Shown: in pieces, positions 54,794 to 64,000 of the stretch
How the letters are laid out: each line of letters opens with the position of its first letter
How positions within the stretch are numbered: position 1 is the first letter of the stretch
Assembly: GCF_019343495.1 (NCBI RefSeq)
Contig: NZ_CP072549.1
Coordinates: 310,001 to 374,000, forward strand
DNA length: 64,000 nt
Source: Acinetobacter lwoffii
GTDB lineage: Bacteria; Pseudomonadota; Gammaproteobacteria; Pseudomonadales; Moraxellaceae
Reading direction: 5' to 3'
The notes under the pieces: generated by a model
Database searches by the model: none
Seen by the model: the letters and a program-made list of their open reading frames with translations, nothing else
What the model was told of the DNA's origin: nothing
Made by a program: the position numbers and the translations under genes

Positions 54794-55711
54794 ATGAAAT
54801 CTTTTAACAAGCCTGCCAAAACTTTTGCTGAACAAATCGAATTATTAAAAGCGCGTGGCATGCAATTTGCCAATGAACAACAGGCACAATTTTACCTAGA
54901 GCAAATCAATTATTATCGCTTAGGTGCCTATTGGCTTCCATTTGAAGATACCCACTCACCACATTGCTTTAAACCAGAGACCAGTTTTGAACAGGTTTTA
55001 GAGTTATATGTTTTTGATCGTGAATTAAGGCTACTCATCCTGGATGCCATAGAACGTCTGGAAGTTGCCGTTCGGACCCGTTTTGCCTATGAATTGGCAC
55101 ATCGGCATGGTTGTCATGCCTATCTGCAAGGGCAATACTTTAAACCCGCCTTTAGATGGCACAAATTATTAGAATCACTTGCAGGCGAAGTAGACCGAGC
55201 AGACGAAGTCTTTATAGAACACTATAAACGTACCTATGATGATCCTGAATTACCACCGATTTGGGCCACCTGCGAAGTGATGAGTTTCGGGCAACTGTCC
55301 AAATGGTATCAGCTCTTGGCACCGATTCAGACACGTAAAGCCATTTCCAGTCATTTTGATTGCGATGAAAAACAGTTTGAAGGCTTATTACAGCATTTTG
55401 TCTACTTAAGAAATACCTGTGCCCATCATTCAAGACTATGGAACCGCAAATTTACCAAAACCATTGCCAAGCCGCGCAGTAAGCCGATGGGGCTTCGGGT
55501 GCAATGCAATTTTGAAAATACCAACGCATCAGATCGAAAAATTTATAACAGTCTGGTATTTCTACTCTATTTCATGGACAAAATCGCCCCACAGCATACA
55601 TGGCGTAAACGTCTGGTTGATCTGCTTTTGACACATCACAACATATCAAAAACAGCGATGGGCTTCCCTGAAGATTGGCAAAGCTATCCAGTTTGGCAAA
55701 TAGAACAGTAA
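54794..55711 (+). CDS. Abi_2 (AbiD/AbiF-like) HEPN abortive-infection protein
   Basis: 305 aa of the Abi_2 family. Blocks: FAEQIELLKARGMQFANEQQ, INYYRLGAYWLPF (about residue 38), LYVFDRELRLLILDAIERLE (about 71) and the HEPN RNase motif R-x4-H as Arg206-NTCA-His211 (FVYLRNTCAHHSRLWN). Such proteins stop phage growth by RNA cleavage or translational arrest, and AbiF members are held in check by a cognate RNA. ATG 54794 follows AGGGGC, which is paired in stem 3 upstream. It sits between hsdS and hsdR in the same direction, so it is probably on the restriction transcript. Intact. Confidence 0.85.
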   Translation: MKSFNKPAKTFAEQIELLKARGMQFANEQQAQFYLEQINYYRLGAYWLPFEDTHSPHCFKPETSFEQVLELYVFDRELRLLILDAIERLEVAVRTRFAYELAHRHGCHAYLQGQYFKPAFRWHKLLESLAGEVDRADEVFIEHYKRTYDDPELPPIWATCEVMSFGQLSKWYQLLAPIQTRKAISSHFDCDEKQFEGLLQHFVYLRNTCAHHSRLWNRKFTKTIAKPRSKPMGLRVQCNFENTNASDRKIYNSLVFLLYFMDKIAPQHTWRKRLVDLLLTHHNISKTAMGFPEDWQSYPVWQIEQ

Positions 55712-55745
55712 TAAAGAAATTTGAGTATTTAGGGGTAGGGGAAAC

Positions 55746-58700
55746 ATGAGATCGGATGCAACTTTAGAAACTATCTTCCAACAAGATATTATTGCGCAAA
55801 TGCAATCGTATGGCTGGATTGTGGGTTCTGGGCAAGGCTACAATTGTGAAAAAGCCCTGTATGAGCAAGACGTACTCGACTTTGTCCAAAAGACCCAACA
55901 GGTCGAGTGGCAGAAATTTAAAAACATCTTCCCCAATGATACCGAACGCCATTTTTTAGATACCGTCGTGGCTCAGCTTAAAAAAGCCGATATCAATGCC
56001 ACCGATGTTGAATCCCGCAGTTATGGCACATTGGGCATACTCCGTCATGGCATCAAGACCCGTGGCACACGCTTTTCATTCTGTCAGTTTAAACCTGAAC
56101 ATGGTTTAAACCCCGAACTGAATCAGCGCTATCAGCAAAATATCTGCCGTGTCGTGCCTGAACTGGTGTATAGCCCATACACATCCAAAGCTGAATTAGA
56201 GGCAACAGGCAAGCAAGCCAAGAAATGGCGGATTGACCTGGTACTGTTTATCAACGGCTTTCCTGTGGCAACTCTGGAGCTCAAGTCCGAGTTTAAACAG
56301 GCTGTGCAAAATGCCATGACACAGTACCGAAAAACCCGATTGCCCAAAGACCCTGAAACCAATAAGCCTGAACCCTTGCTGATGTTTAAGCGTGGGGCAT
56401 TGGTGCATTTTGCCGTCAGTCAGTATGAAGTCTATATGGCGACGCATTTGAGTGGTGATAGCACCTACTTCCTGCCATTTAACAAAGGTACTTCAGCCCA
56501 AGGTGCAGGCAATGATGTCCCTGAAGATGTCAACGAATATGCCACAGGCTATTTATGGAATGAAGTCTTAACACCTGATAGCTTGCTGAATATTTTGGGT
56601 AACTTCATTCATTTACAGATTGAAGAAAAGGAAGACTGGGAAGGGCGCAAATACAAAAAGGAAAGTCTGATCTTCCCCCGTTATCACCAATGGAAAGTGG
56701 TGAATAACCTAGTTCAAGATTCATTGGTAGAAGGCACAGGACAGAAATACCTGATTCAGCACAGCGCAGGTTCGGGTAAATCTAACTCGATTGCATGGAC
56801 GGCGCATCAACTATCCAGTCTGTATGATGCCAACAATAAAAAGATGTTTGATTCGGTGATTGTGGTGACAGACCGAACCATCCTGGATGCACAGCTACAA
56901 GATACGATCTATCAGTTTGAACATGCGGATGGCGTCGTGGGTCGGATTAACAATAAAGAAGGTGATGGTTCTAAATCCGAGAAACTGGCCAAAGCCTTGG
57001 AAATGGCCCAGCCGATTATCATCGTCACCATTCAGACCTTCCCGTTTGTACTGCGTGCCATTGAAAACAGCACCAGTTTAAAAGAACGTAAATACGCCGT
57101 CATTGCCGATGAAGCCCATTCATCGCAAAGCGGTTCCACGGCGCGTCAGCTCAAAGAAACTTTGATGATTGAAGAGCGTGATGAAGATGAACAGCTTTCT
57201 TCTGAAGATGTACTCGATGCAGTGATGGCATCACGTAAGGGCAGTGCAAACCTAAGCTTCTATGCCTTTACCGCAACCCCAAAGGATAAAACCTTACAAC
57301 TGTTTGGACGCTTGCCCGATCCAAGCATGCCGCCGTCTAAAACCAATATTCCTGTGGCATATCATGTCTATTCGATGCGCCAAGCGATTGAAGAAGGATT
57401 TATTTTGGATGTACTGAAGAATTACACCAACTATAAAGTCATCTACAAGCTCAAGCAGAAGATCGAAGAAAAAGACGCTCAGGTCGATGCCAAGAAAGCC
57501 AAGACCAGGCTGAATCAGTGGGTACGCTTACACGATCATAATATCTCGCAAAAAGTGAATATCATCATTGAGCATTTCAAGAAAAATATTATGGGCTTAC
57601 TCGGTGGACAAGCCAAAGCCATGGTGGTGACCAGTTCTCGTAAAGAAGCGGTGCGTTATAAACAGGCTTTTGATAAATACATTGCTGAACAGAACTATGC
57701 CAACATTCAAGCCATGGTGGCATTCTCAGGCGATGTAGAATTTAATGCCAATGATGCAGACAGTAGCCATCTGTTAGGTCAAAAATTTACCGAAAGCAAT
57801 ATGAACCCGAATATGAAAGGTCGTGAGATGCGTAAGGCATTCGATAGCGATGACTTTCAGGTGATGATTGTGGCAAATAAGTTCCAGACCGGCTTTGATC
57901 AGCCGAAACTGTGTGCCATGTACGTGGATAAGAAATTGGGTGGGGTGGAGTGTGTACAGACCTTATCGCGCTTAAACCGGACTTATCCGGGTAAAGCGGA
58001 GTCAGGCACCTTTGTTCTGGATTTCTTTAACGATCCACAAGACATTCTGGATGCTTTCCAGCCATATTATCAAACGGCGGAACTGGCGGATGTATCCAAT
58101 CCTGATCAGGTTTATGATCTGTTTGAAAAGTTGAAAGCCTCAGGCATTTTCCTCTGGACTGAGGTAGAACAGTTCGTTGAGGCCTTCTACAGCAAAAATA
58201 AATCCAGTGCAGCTCTCGCTAACATCTGTAAGCCCGCTTTACAACGTTGGCAGCATCGCTATAAACAAGCCATCAATGATTATGATGTCACCAAGAACCG
58301 TTTAGAACGCTGTAAACAGACAGGTGACGCCGTACTGATTGCCAATGCTGAAAATGAGTTTGCAGAAGCGAAGAAAGCGCGTGATGCTCTGGAAATCTTC
58401 AAAAAGGATTTAGGCAGTTTCACCCGTTTCTATGAATTTATGTCTCAAATCGTGGAATATGATGATCAAGAACTTGAGAAGCTCAGTCTTTTTGCGCGTA
58501 ACTTACGCCCGATGCTGCGTGAACAAGCTGCGGACGAAGATGAAATTGATCTGAGTAATGTAGCAATGAGCCATTACCGCTTGTCTAAGCTTCGTCAGCA
58601 GGATATTCAGCTTAAAGCAGACAGTACTGAGCATAAATTGGAGCCTGGGAATGATTTGGGTACAGCCAAGGCGAAAGACAAGAAAGAAGACTTCCTGTCG

Positions 58701-59000
58701 GTGATTTTAAGCCGTGTGAATGAGATCTTTATCACGGATAAGCTGACCGATAAAGACATGATTAATTATGTGCATACCGTCGCAGATAAGATGTCTGAGA
58801 ACACACGCATGATGAAGCAGATCCAAAACAATACCCGTGAACAGGCGATGCTGGGAGAGTTTGATACGGCGCTTGATGACGCCGTATTGGATAGTAATGA
58901 GGCACATATGGAGCAGATGACACAGCTCATGAGCGATCCTGCAAAGATGAGGCAGTTTGCGCATATTATTTATGATGTGTTGGTGAATAGAGAACGTTAG
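55746..59000 (+). CDS. hsdR: Type I restriction-modification, restriction subunit HsdR
   Basis: 1084 aa. The N-terminal HSDR_N nuclease domain has the PD-(D/E)xK signature in RIDLVLFINGFPVATLELKS (about residue 160-180). The SF2 motor follows: Walker A HSAGSGKSNSIAW (about residue 338), DEAH box VIADEAHSSQ (about 455), TATPKD (about 515) and motif VI in QTLSRLNRTYPG (about 740). It translocates DNA in an ATP-dependent manner and cleaves unmethylated DNA. The C-terminal helical region binds the HsdM2S core. It follows the Abi_2 gene by 34 bp. Confidence 0.95.
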   Translation: MRSDATLETIFQQDIIAQMQSYGWIVGSGQGYNCEKALYEQDVLDFVQKTQQVEWQKFKNIFPNDTERHFLDTVVAQLKKADINATDVESRSYGTLGILRHGIKTRGTRFSFCQFKPEHGLNPELNQRYQQNICRVVPELVYSPYTSKAELEATGKQAKKWRIDLVLFINGFPVATLELKSEFKQAVQNAMTQYRKTRLPKDPETNKPEPLLMFKRGALVHFAVSQYEVYMATHLSGDSTYFLPFNKGTSAQGAGNDVPEDVNEYATGYLWNEVLTPDSLLNILGNFIHLQIEEKEDWEGRKYKKESLIFPRYHQWKVVNNLVQDSLVEGTGQKYLIQHSAGSGKSNSIAWTAHQLSSLYDANNKKMFDSVIVVTDRTILDAQLQDTIYQFEHADGVVGRINNKEGDGSKSEKLAKALEMAQPIIIVTIQTFPFVLRAIENSTSLKERKYAVIADEAHSSQSGSTARQLKETLMIEERDEDEQLSSEDVLDAVMASRKGSANLSFYAFTATPKDKTLQLFGRLPDPSMPPSKTNIPVAYHVYSMRQAIEEGFILDVLKNYTNYKVIYKLKQKIEEKDAQVDAKKAKTRLNQWVRLHDHNISQKVNIIIEHFKKNIMGLLGGQAKAMVVTSSRKEAVRYKQAFDKYIAEQNYANIQAMVAFSGDVEFNANDADSSHLLGQKFTESNMNPNMKGREMRKAFDSDDFQVMIVANKFQTGFDQPKLCAMYVDKKLGGVECVQTLSRLNRTYPGKAESGTFVLDFFNDPQDILDAFQPYYQTAELADVSNPDQVYDLFEKLKASGIFLWTEVEQFVEAFYSKNKSSAALANICKPALQRWQHRYKQAINDYDVTKNRLERCKQTGDAVLIANAENEFAEAKKARDALEIFKKDLGSFTRFYEFMSQIVEYDDQELEKLSLFARNLRPMLREQAADEDEIDLSNVAMSHYRLSKLRQQDIQLKADSTEHKLEPGNDLGTAKAKDKKEDFLSVILSRVNEIFITDKLTDKDMINYVHTVADKMSENTRMMKQIQNNTREQAMLGEFDTALDDAVLDSNEAHMEQMTQLMSDPAKMRQFAHIIYDVLVNRER

Positions 59001-59038
59001 GTTTTGTTATAAATAAAGATATTTCAGAGTAAAAAAAT

Positions 59039-60934
59039 ATGAATTTTTGGCATATGCAGATTCATCCTAGTGATAAAGAAGCTGTTAACCGTACTGAAGC
59101 AAAAAGAATTCTTCTCGAAAATGGTGTTATAGGTTTAGGGAATCAATGGCCGAATGATAGAGGACAACCACAAAAATTTAATACGGATGTCCAGATAGGC
59201 GATGTTGTACTCATTAGAAGCGATGGTCCACTTGCTCTAGTAAAAGTAATAAGTGAATGCTATGAGAATGTAGATAATAGTATTTGGTTCGATTTGGTTA
59301 GAAAGATAGAAATTTTATCGCTAGAAGGCAGTTTATATAAAGGAAAATTTAAGAAATATTATCACGGTAGTTGGAATGATTCTTTATATTTACCCACAAC
59401 TATTGAAATAGCTAATAATTCAGACTTTATTAAATTTTGGTATCAAGATATAAATGGAAAAGTGGTAATGGATAATACGATTAATTTACTTACTTATAAG
59501 TACCAAATAATTTTACAAGGTCCTCCAGGAACGGGGAAAACTCGTTTAGCAAAATTGATCGCTGAAGACATGATCAAACCAAACGTGCTTGGTCATCCAG
59601 AAGAAATTATCGATAGTGAACTAAAAAAATTTGATCCGACTAGCGATCATATTCAAGCCACTAGAAAACTCCATCAACGTCTTCGTAATGAGTTTTTAGA
59701 ACAATTTCCTAAAGAAAGTTTAGACCAGCAATTAACTTTATATAAATATTGTACTGGTACAGGTGAGCGAGATAACTTTTGTTGGTGGATTGAGAGAGGA
59801 CTTCAACCTTTGGGGTACTATTTCCCAGGATCATCTCGTTCATACCAAATCTATTGGAAAAAGAGTACACAGGAATATAGTAAGCACGGATTTATTAAAA
59901 ATGTCACTGATGATGAAGCTGCGATGAAAGAAGTAGCACAAAAACTTCATAATTTGGTAAATCAAAAAAATCTTGATGAGGTTGTCAAGTATTTCGGTGA
60001 TAGCTTCATGTTAAAAATTTTAAATACATACTATCCAACAGAATATTTTCCTATAAATAGTGAAAAAATGATTAACCATGCTTTAAAAGTTTTTAAATTT
60101 GATTGCTCAGCTCTAAATTTATTTGAGAAAAATAAAAAGCTTTATGAAATTTATCTGGATAAAAAAACAAAATTTAATTTAGATATTTCAGTTTTTGAAT
60201 TCTCAAATATTTTGTCTACCAATTTTAATTTAAAAACTGGAGAAGATATTAGTGAAAAAAATGAAGTGATTAGCCAAGGTGAATATCAAATTATACAATT
60301 CCATCCAGCATATTCTTATGAGGATTTTGTAAGAGGGATTGTTGCAGAAACTGATGATAATGGAAGTATATCTTATAACGTAGAAAATAAAATATTAGCA
60401 GATTTTGCAAAAAAAGCTCAAGAAAATCCAAATGGAAAGTATGTATTAATCATTGATGAAATTAATAGAGCCAATTTACCTTCAGTACTTGGTGAACTTA
60501 TTTATGCTCTAGAGTATAGAGGAGAATCAGTGGTATCTATGTATGAATATGGGGATAGTGGAAGGGAGATTATTCTCCCTAAAAACCTATATATCATTGG
60601 CACAATGAACACTGCTGATCGATCTGTAGGACATATCGATTATGCAATAAGAAGGCGATTTGCATTTGTTGATGTGCGACCAAATGAGTCCATTATTGAA
60701 AATCAAAAAGCTAAAAATCTTTTCAAAAATGTAGATTCATTATTTAAAGAACATCTGTCACCCGATTTCCAGAAAGATGATGTCATGATTGGGCATAGTT
60801 ATTTTTTAGTCCAAGATGACAATAAACTAAAAATTAAATTGGATTATGAAATTAAACCAATTTTAAAAGAATATTTGAAAGATGGGATTTTACTAGAGTC
60901 TGCTGCAGCACATATTGAGAACTTAAAGGTCTAA
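59039..60934 (+). CDS. mcrB: McrB-like AAA+ GTPase with N-terminal EVE-like domain
   Basis: 631 aa. Residues about 1-125 (MNFWHMQIHPSDKEA, GVIGLGNQWPND, IGDVVLIRSDGPLALVKVIS) look like an EVE/PUA-type domain for modified bases. Next come Walker A GPPGTGKT (161-168), a long insert, then YVLIIDEINRANLPSVLGEL (Walker B) and IIGTMNTADRSVGHIDYAIR with RRRFAF (sensor and Arg finger) characteristic of McrB. With McrC it cleaves DNA containing modified cytosines. The large insert between residues 200 and 410 is variable in the family. It follows hsdR by 38 bp and overlaps nothing; mcrC begins one base after its stop. Confidence 0.9.
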   Translation: MNFWHMQIHPSDKEAVNRTEAKRILLENGVIGLGNQWPNDRGQPQKFNTDVQIGDVVLIRSDGPLALVKVISECYENVDNSIWFDLVRKIEILSLEGSLYKGKFKKYYHGSWNDSLYLPTTIEIANNSDFIKFWYQDINGKVVMDNTINLLTYKYQIILQGPPGTGKTRLAKLIAEDMIKPNVLGHPEEIIDSELKKFDPTSDHIQATRKLHQRLRNEFLEQFPKESLDQQLTLYKYCTGTGERDNFCWWIERGLQPLGYYFPGSSRSYQIYWKKSTQEYSKHGFIKNVTDDEAAMKEVAQKLHNLVNQKNLDEVVKYFGDSFMLKILNTYYPTEYFPINSEKMINHALKVFKFDCSALNLFEKNKKLYEIYLDKKTKFNLDISVFEFSNILSTNFNLKTGEDISEKNEVISQGEYQIIQFHPAYSYEDFVRGIVAETDDNGSISYNVENKILADFAKKAQENPNGKYVLIIDEINRANLPSVLGELIYALEYRGESVVSMYEYGDSGREIILPKNLYIIGTMNTADRSVGHIDYAIRRRFAFVDVRPNESIIENQKAKNLFKNVDSLFKEHLSPDFQKDDVMIGHSYFLVQDDNKLKIKLDYEIKPILKEYLKDGILLESAAAHIENLKV

Positions 60935-60935
60935 A

Positions 60936-62198
60936 GTGAATTTACAACAAACATTTGAACATTTGCCTCTTAATATCACAGTAGATAATTTGGCTAATGT
61001 CAAAGAAATTATTTTTTGTGATAATAGGGAAAAAAAGTGTATAGAGCTTAAATTTAGTCAAGGTGGTATTACCTTACATACTAATTATTATGTTGGTGTT
61101 GATTGGCTTAAAAAGAATGACACAGCTATTTATGTAGCTCCAAAATTGAATGAGGAGACAAAAGAAACTGACTATTTCCAGATGTTATTCTCATGTATGA
61201 AACATTCTGATATATCAGCGTATTCAAAGGATTTGTACGAAATTAAGTTTGATGAACCATATATCGAGATCAATCAGAAACAGGATTTAATTACACCACT
61301 GTTAATGATCAGGTATCTGCAAGTTTTAAAATCTGTAGTTCGAAAAGGGTTAAAAAAGTCATATTACCGAGTAGAACAGAATTTAAGTTCTAAGATCAAA
61401 GGTAAGGTGCTTGTCTCAAAGACTTTAAAACAAAATATCTTAAAGAACAGACCTAATAAGACTATATGTAATTTTGAAGTCTATGGTGTCGATTCTATTG
61501 AAAATAAAATTTTAAAGTCTGCTTTGAAATTTGCAGAGATGTATTTGGCAAAATATCGGCAATTTTCGGATTATTTTTTGCCTCTAATAAGCTTTTGTAA
61601 ACCAGCTTTTCATGAAGTAGATGATAAGAATTTTGATCTTCATTTAACTAAACAAACGAAAATAAATGCTTTTTATAAGGAATATAAAGAAGCACTCGAT
61701 TTAGCAAGAATGATCATAAAGAGATTTGGTTACAATCTTAAGGAAATTGATGACAAGGTAGTAAGTGTTCCACCTTTTTGGATTGATATGCCAAAGCTCT
61801 TTGAACTTTATGTATTAGGGCTACTAAAAGAGAAATATGGTAAGAAAATTCATTTTCAGGAAAAAGCCAATTATGGTGAACCAGATTTTCTATTAATTAC
61901 TGAATCTGAAAAAATAGTGATTGATACAAAATATAAGCAGCTCTATCAGGATAATGAGAAAAATAGGGGGCGATACAATTCTGATGATATAAGACAAATT
62001 GCAGGATATGCTCGTGATAAAAAAATTCTGAAATGCTTTGGTTATAGTGGTGAAGAAATGGAGAATATTGTTGTAGATTGTTTAATTATTTATCCAGATC
62101 AACGATCTTTCGAACAATTACCCAAATTATTAAAAGCTCAGCCAATTGATCAATTTATAAAATTTTATAAGATGCCTATTAAATTACCTACATTATAA
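60936..62198 (+). CDS. mcrC: McrC-like nuclease subunit
   Basis: 420 aa with a GTG start one base after the mcrB stop (coupled). The McrBC 5-methylcytosine restriction component pattern is seen: an N-terminal region (GITLHTNYYVGVDWLKKN, VAPKLNEETKETDYFQMLFS) and a C-terminal PD-(D/E)xK nuclease core, GEPDFLLITESEKIVIDTKY with Asp and the D-T-K triad, then QIAGYARDKKI. It supplies the cutting activity for the McrB ring. Length (usual 340-450 aa) is normal. Confidence 0.9.
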   Translation: MNLQQTFEHLPLNITVDNLANVKEIIFCDNREKKCIELKFSQGGITLHTNYYVGVDWLKKNDTAIYVAPKLNEETKETDYFQMLFSCMKHSDISAYSKDLYEIKFDEPYIEINQKQDLITPLLMIRYLQVLKSVVRKGLKKSYYRVEQNLSSKIKGKVLVSKTLKQNILKNRPNKTICNFEVYGVDSIENKILKSALKFAEMYLAKYRQFSDYFLPLISFCKPAFHEVDDKNFDLHLTKQTKINAFYKEYKEALDLARMIIKRFGYNLKEIDDKVVSVPPFWIDMPKLFELYVLGLLKEKYGKKIHFQEKANYGEPDFLLITESEKIVIDTKYKQLYQDNEKNRGRYNSDDIRQIAGYARDKKILKCFGYSGEEMENIVVDCLIIYPDQRSFEQLPKLLKAQPIDQFIKFYKMPIKLPTL

Positions 62199-62199
62199 T

Positions 62200-62375
62200 T
62201 TTATATTTTGAATAGTAGTTTTAAATATTTTGTTACATTTGTGGTGGAATATCTACGGTTGATAATAAATTTAATAGCTTCATCTTTAAACATCTGGGAT
62301 GTATCCTTGTCCACTCATAATGTTCTCTCCTATGTGAAATGAATAGTCAAAATTTGTCTAGGAGCGGGGCAGACC
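62200..62375 (-). pseudogene. Remnant of an IS3-family orfA
   Basis: On the minus strand the end TGGTCTGCCCCGCTCCTAGA (near 62375) is followed by AGGAGA and ATG 62318. The frame begins MSGQGYIP, then is frameshifted; the other frame continues MFKDEAIKFIINRRYSTTNV, the kind of N-terminus found in IS3 OrfA proteins. It ends at mcrC without the rest of the element. A decayed 5' piece lying between mcrC and the helicase gene. Confidence 0.5.
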
Positions 62376-62386
62376 AAGATTAATCA

Positions 62387-64000
62387 CTATTCAATATTTT
62401 TAACTTCCCATATATTTCGATCTATTGTGTTTAGGTATTGTTCAAATCTATTTTTGTGTATTGCTATACATAGTAGCTGAGTTGCTCGTGAAAACCCTAC
62501 ATATGCCATTTTTGTTGATTGTTTCGCTCTTTCAGTGGTTAGGTTAAAGGGATTTCCTAAAAATTGATTTGCAAGTCTTTGCGACTCGTAAGATTTAGCA
62601 TTACTGCCTTTTCCATCTTCATAATAATATGATTCTAAATATAGTGTTGCATCATGTGTTTGACCTTTAACAGAATGAACACTAGTAATTTCAATTTTTA
62701 GATCATTTTCTTCAATAATATTTGAAGTAGAAGTTTGATTGTTACTAGTTTGGTCAATACCAGTTGTATCATTGTTAATAAAATTACTGCACGTTAAAGA
62801 AAGACTATAATTTTCTTTAAAATAAGAAAGGAATACAGGAATATAAGTTTGTAAATCAGACAAAGCCTGATTCGGTTCATTTTTAATTATCTTTAAACAA
62901 ATTTGATATACTTTTAAGTTTAAATCTGCATAATTTTGCTCTGAATTTACCTTTAGGTAATTAATTAAATTTAAAATAGTATAAAGACGATTTTCATTTG
63001 TCGAAATCTTTTCGATTCTTAAGATCTTAAGTAGAGCATGAAAAATATTTTTTCTAATCATAGATAGAGTGGTGTACTTTTTATCATAGAAATGAAGGTA
63101 ACTTTTTAAGCATTTATAATCCTCTTTAGGTTTTTGTTCATTTTTTTTAAAAACTTGATGATAATCTTCTAATCTAAGTTTAGACGGGTTAGTACGACTA
63201 GCTTCATCTTCTTTCCAATCGGTATTCCAACTTATGACTTTTATTTCTAGAGGTTTATCTTGAGGAAAGTTTAGTTCACCAGAACCTTTATATTGTTGTA
63301 CAAGTTGAGAAAAATGTGGGATAACGTTCTTAATAGATGAATCTGAAAATAATAATATATGCGGTTTAAGCTGGCATTCATTCATTCCTATTATGCTTAA
63401 GCAGTGTTCAGGATATAGTGCAAAATTTTTAACAATATTTGCGATTGGTCTACTTAAACGCTGGCTATTTGAAAGGTGAAAAACATTGTCCCTATCTTGC
63501 CAAATTGATTCAGTTTTTATTGAATTATAAATAGATTGATTTTTGTCTCCTATTCTTTGAATTGTACTATTTGTATCCTTATTTTCTGTAAATATATTTT
63601 CAATGAGCTCATATTGGTGAGTATCCATGTCTTGCACTTCATCAATAAATATGTATTGAAATCTTTTATTAATAATTTTGTAAATAATAGGATAATTACT
63701 TAGATATTTTTGTGCTAAAGCATAGCAATCGCTAAAGCTAAGAATGCCAGTTTTTAGTAAATTAAGTTTTATGTTTGCTAATTCTTTATATGTAGTTGTA
63801 TGGTTACCAATTTTTGGAATATTTACTTCTTTATTACTCCAAAAATGCTGAAATATTTCTTTATTACTTATAAATGAATTACTTAATATGTCAATATAAT
63901 TTATGCCACGTTTTGAAAGAGCTATTTTTGTATTGTATGAAAGAGCAAATTCTATTTGTTCTGCATATATTTCATTATCAATACGTAGCGGTTTTTTCTT
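62387..64000 (-). CDS. UvrD-like ATP-dependent helicase, 5' end outside window
   Basis: The frame is open from 64000 to the stop at 62387, at least 537 codons; Walker A must lie beyond the edge. Visible helicase motifs: FIDEVQDMD (motif II, near 63640), QRIGDKNQSIY (motif III), FHLSNSQRLSRPIANIV (motif IV), ITSVHSVKGQTHDATLYLES (motif V) and MAYVGFSRATQLLCIAI (motif VI). An SF1 3'-5' helicase; in defence islands such proteins occur with Gabija (GajB), among other systems. The partner gene, if any, would lie to the right of this window. It is convergent with the mcrBC genes. Confidence 0.85.
   Translation of the reverse strand, partial: KKKPLRIDNEIYAEQIEFALSYNTKIALSKRGINYIDILSNSFISNKEIFQHFWSNKEVNIPKIGNHTTTYKELANIKLNLLKTGILSFSDCYALAQKYLSNYPIIYKIINKRFQYIFIDEVQDMDTHQYELIENIFTENKDTNSTIQRIGDKNQSIYNSIKTESIWQDRDNVFHLSNSQRLSRPIANIVKNFALYPEHCLSIIGMNECQLKPHILLFSDSSIKNVIPHFSQLVQQYKGSGELNFPQDKPLEIKVISWNTDWKEDEASRTNPSKLRLEDYHQVFKKNEQKPKEDYKCLKSYLHFYDKKYTTLSMIRKNIFHALLKILRIEKISTNENRLYTILNLINYLKVNSEQNYADLNLKVYQICLKIIKNEPNQALSDLQTYIPVFLSYFKENYSLSLTCSNFINNDTTGIDQTSNNQTSTSNIIEENDLKIEITSVHSVKGQTHDATLYLESYYYEDGKGSNAKSYESQRLANQFLGNPFNLTTERAKQSTKMAYVGFSRATQLLCIAIHKNRFEQYLNTIDRNIWEVKNIE

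Overview
The window is about 39-40% GC by eye and reads like an Acinetobacter chromosome. Supporting genes include sodA, ychF and yebC housekeeping genes, a HpxO-type urate hydroxylase pathway, a urease cluster with hupE/ureJ and a GNAT gene inside it, a umuD-like gene of the Acinetobacter UmuDAb type, and IS elements of families common in that genus. The genus call is inference from gene content; no database was consulted.

Layout. (1) 1-9.5 kb: core genes (sodA, a 33-codon membrane peptide, ychF, a GST, a glycine-rich repeat protein broken by a stop, an Lrp/AsnC regulator, yebC, a PlsC-like acyltransferase). An IS4-family element has landed in the loop of the terminator shared by the Lrp and yebC genes. 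(2) 9.5-18.6 kb: a CAU-anticodon tRNA followed by a P4-type integrase, an AlpA-like protein and an XRE repressor, then a translationally coupled three-gene recombinase module (213, 727 and 1018 aa). (3) 18.9-25.2 kb: urease operons in the order ureE-F-G-J, D, A-B-GNAT-C. (4) 25.7-36.6 kb: urate catabolism (puuE, uraD, uraH, NCS2 permease, a broken Tsx-like porin, allA, alc, hpxO, LysR) bracketed by two inverted IS5-family copies. (5) 36.9-46.9 kb: a second nucleobase-type catabolic cluster with an NCS2 permease, Tsx-like porin, three 2-oxoglutarate/Fe(II) oxygenases, a TIM-barrel isomerase-like protein, a frameshifted BMP-type binding protein, a LysR regulator and a Rieske oxygenase. (6) 47-50.8 kb: mobile debris (a umuD-like gene cut by an IS3 element, a remnant end of a second recombinase-trio element, an orphan HipB-like gene, an IS701-like element with a duplicated end). 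(7) 50.9-64 kb: a defence island with type I hsdM-hsdS-[Abi_2]-hsdR, McrBC and a UvrD-like helicase running off the right edge.

How they work together. Regions 3 and 4 encode a complete route from urate to ammonia: urate to 5-hydroxyisourate (HpxO), OHCU (UraH), allantoin (UraD), allantoate (PuuE), ureidoglycolate plus urea (Alc), glyoxylate plus urea (AllA), then urease. Nine sequences with the -24/-12 spacing of sigma-54 promoters sit in front of these genes and of the two LysR regulators, suggesting nitrogen-limitation control of one dispersed regulon. Region 5 looks like a companion uptake-and-oxidation pathway for a modified purine, pyrimidine or related heterocycle; its substrate cannot be read from sequence.

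The most interesting item in the defence island is the 187-bp gap between hsdS and the Abi_2 gene. It holds three strong stem-loops immediately upstream of a HEPN-motif protein, the arrangement expected of an AbiF-type RNA antitoxin/toxin pair nested in a type I restriction operon.
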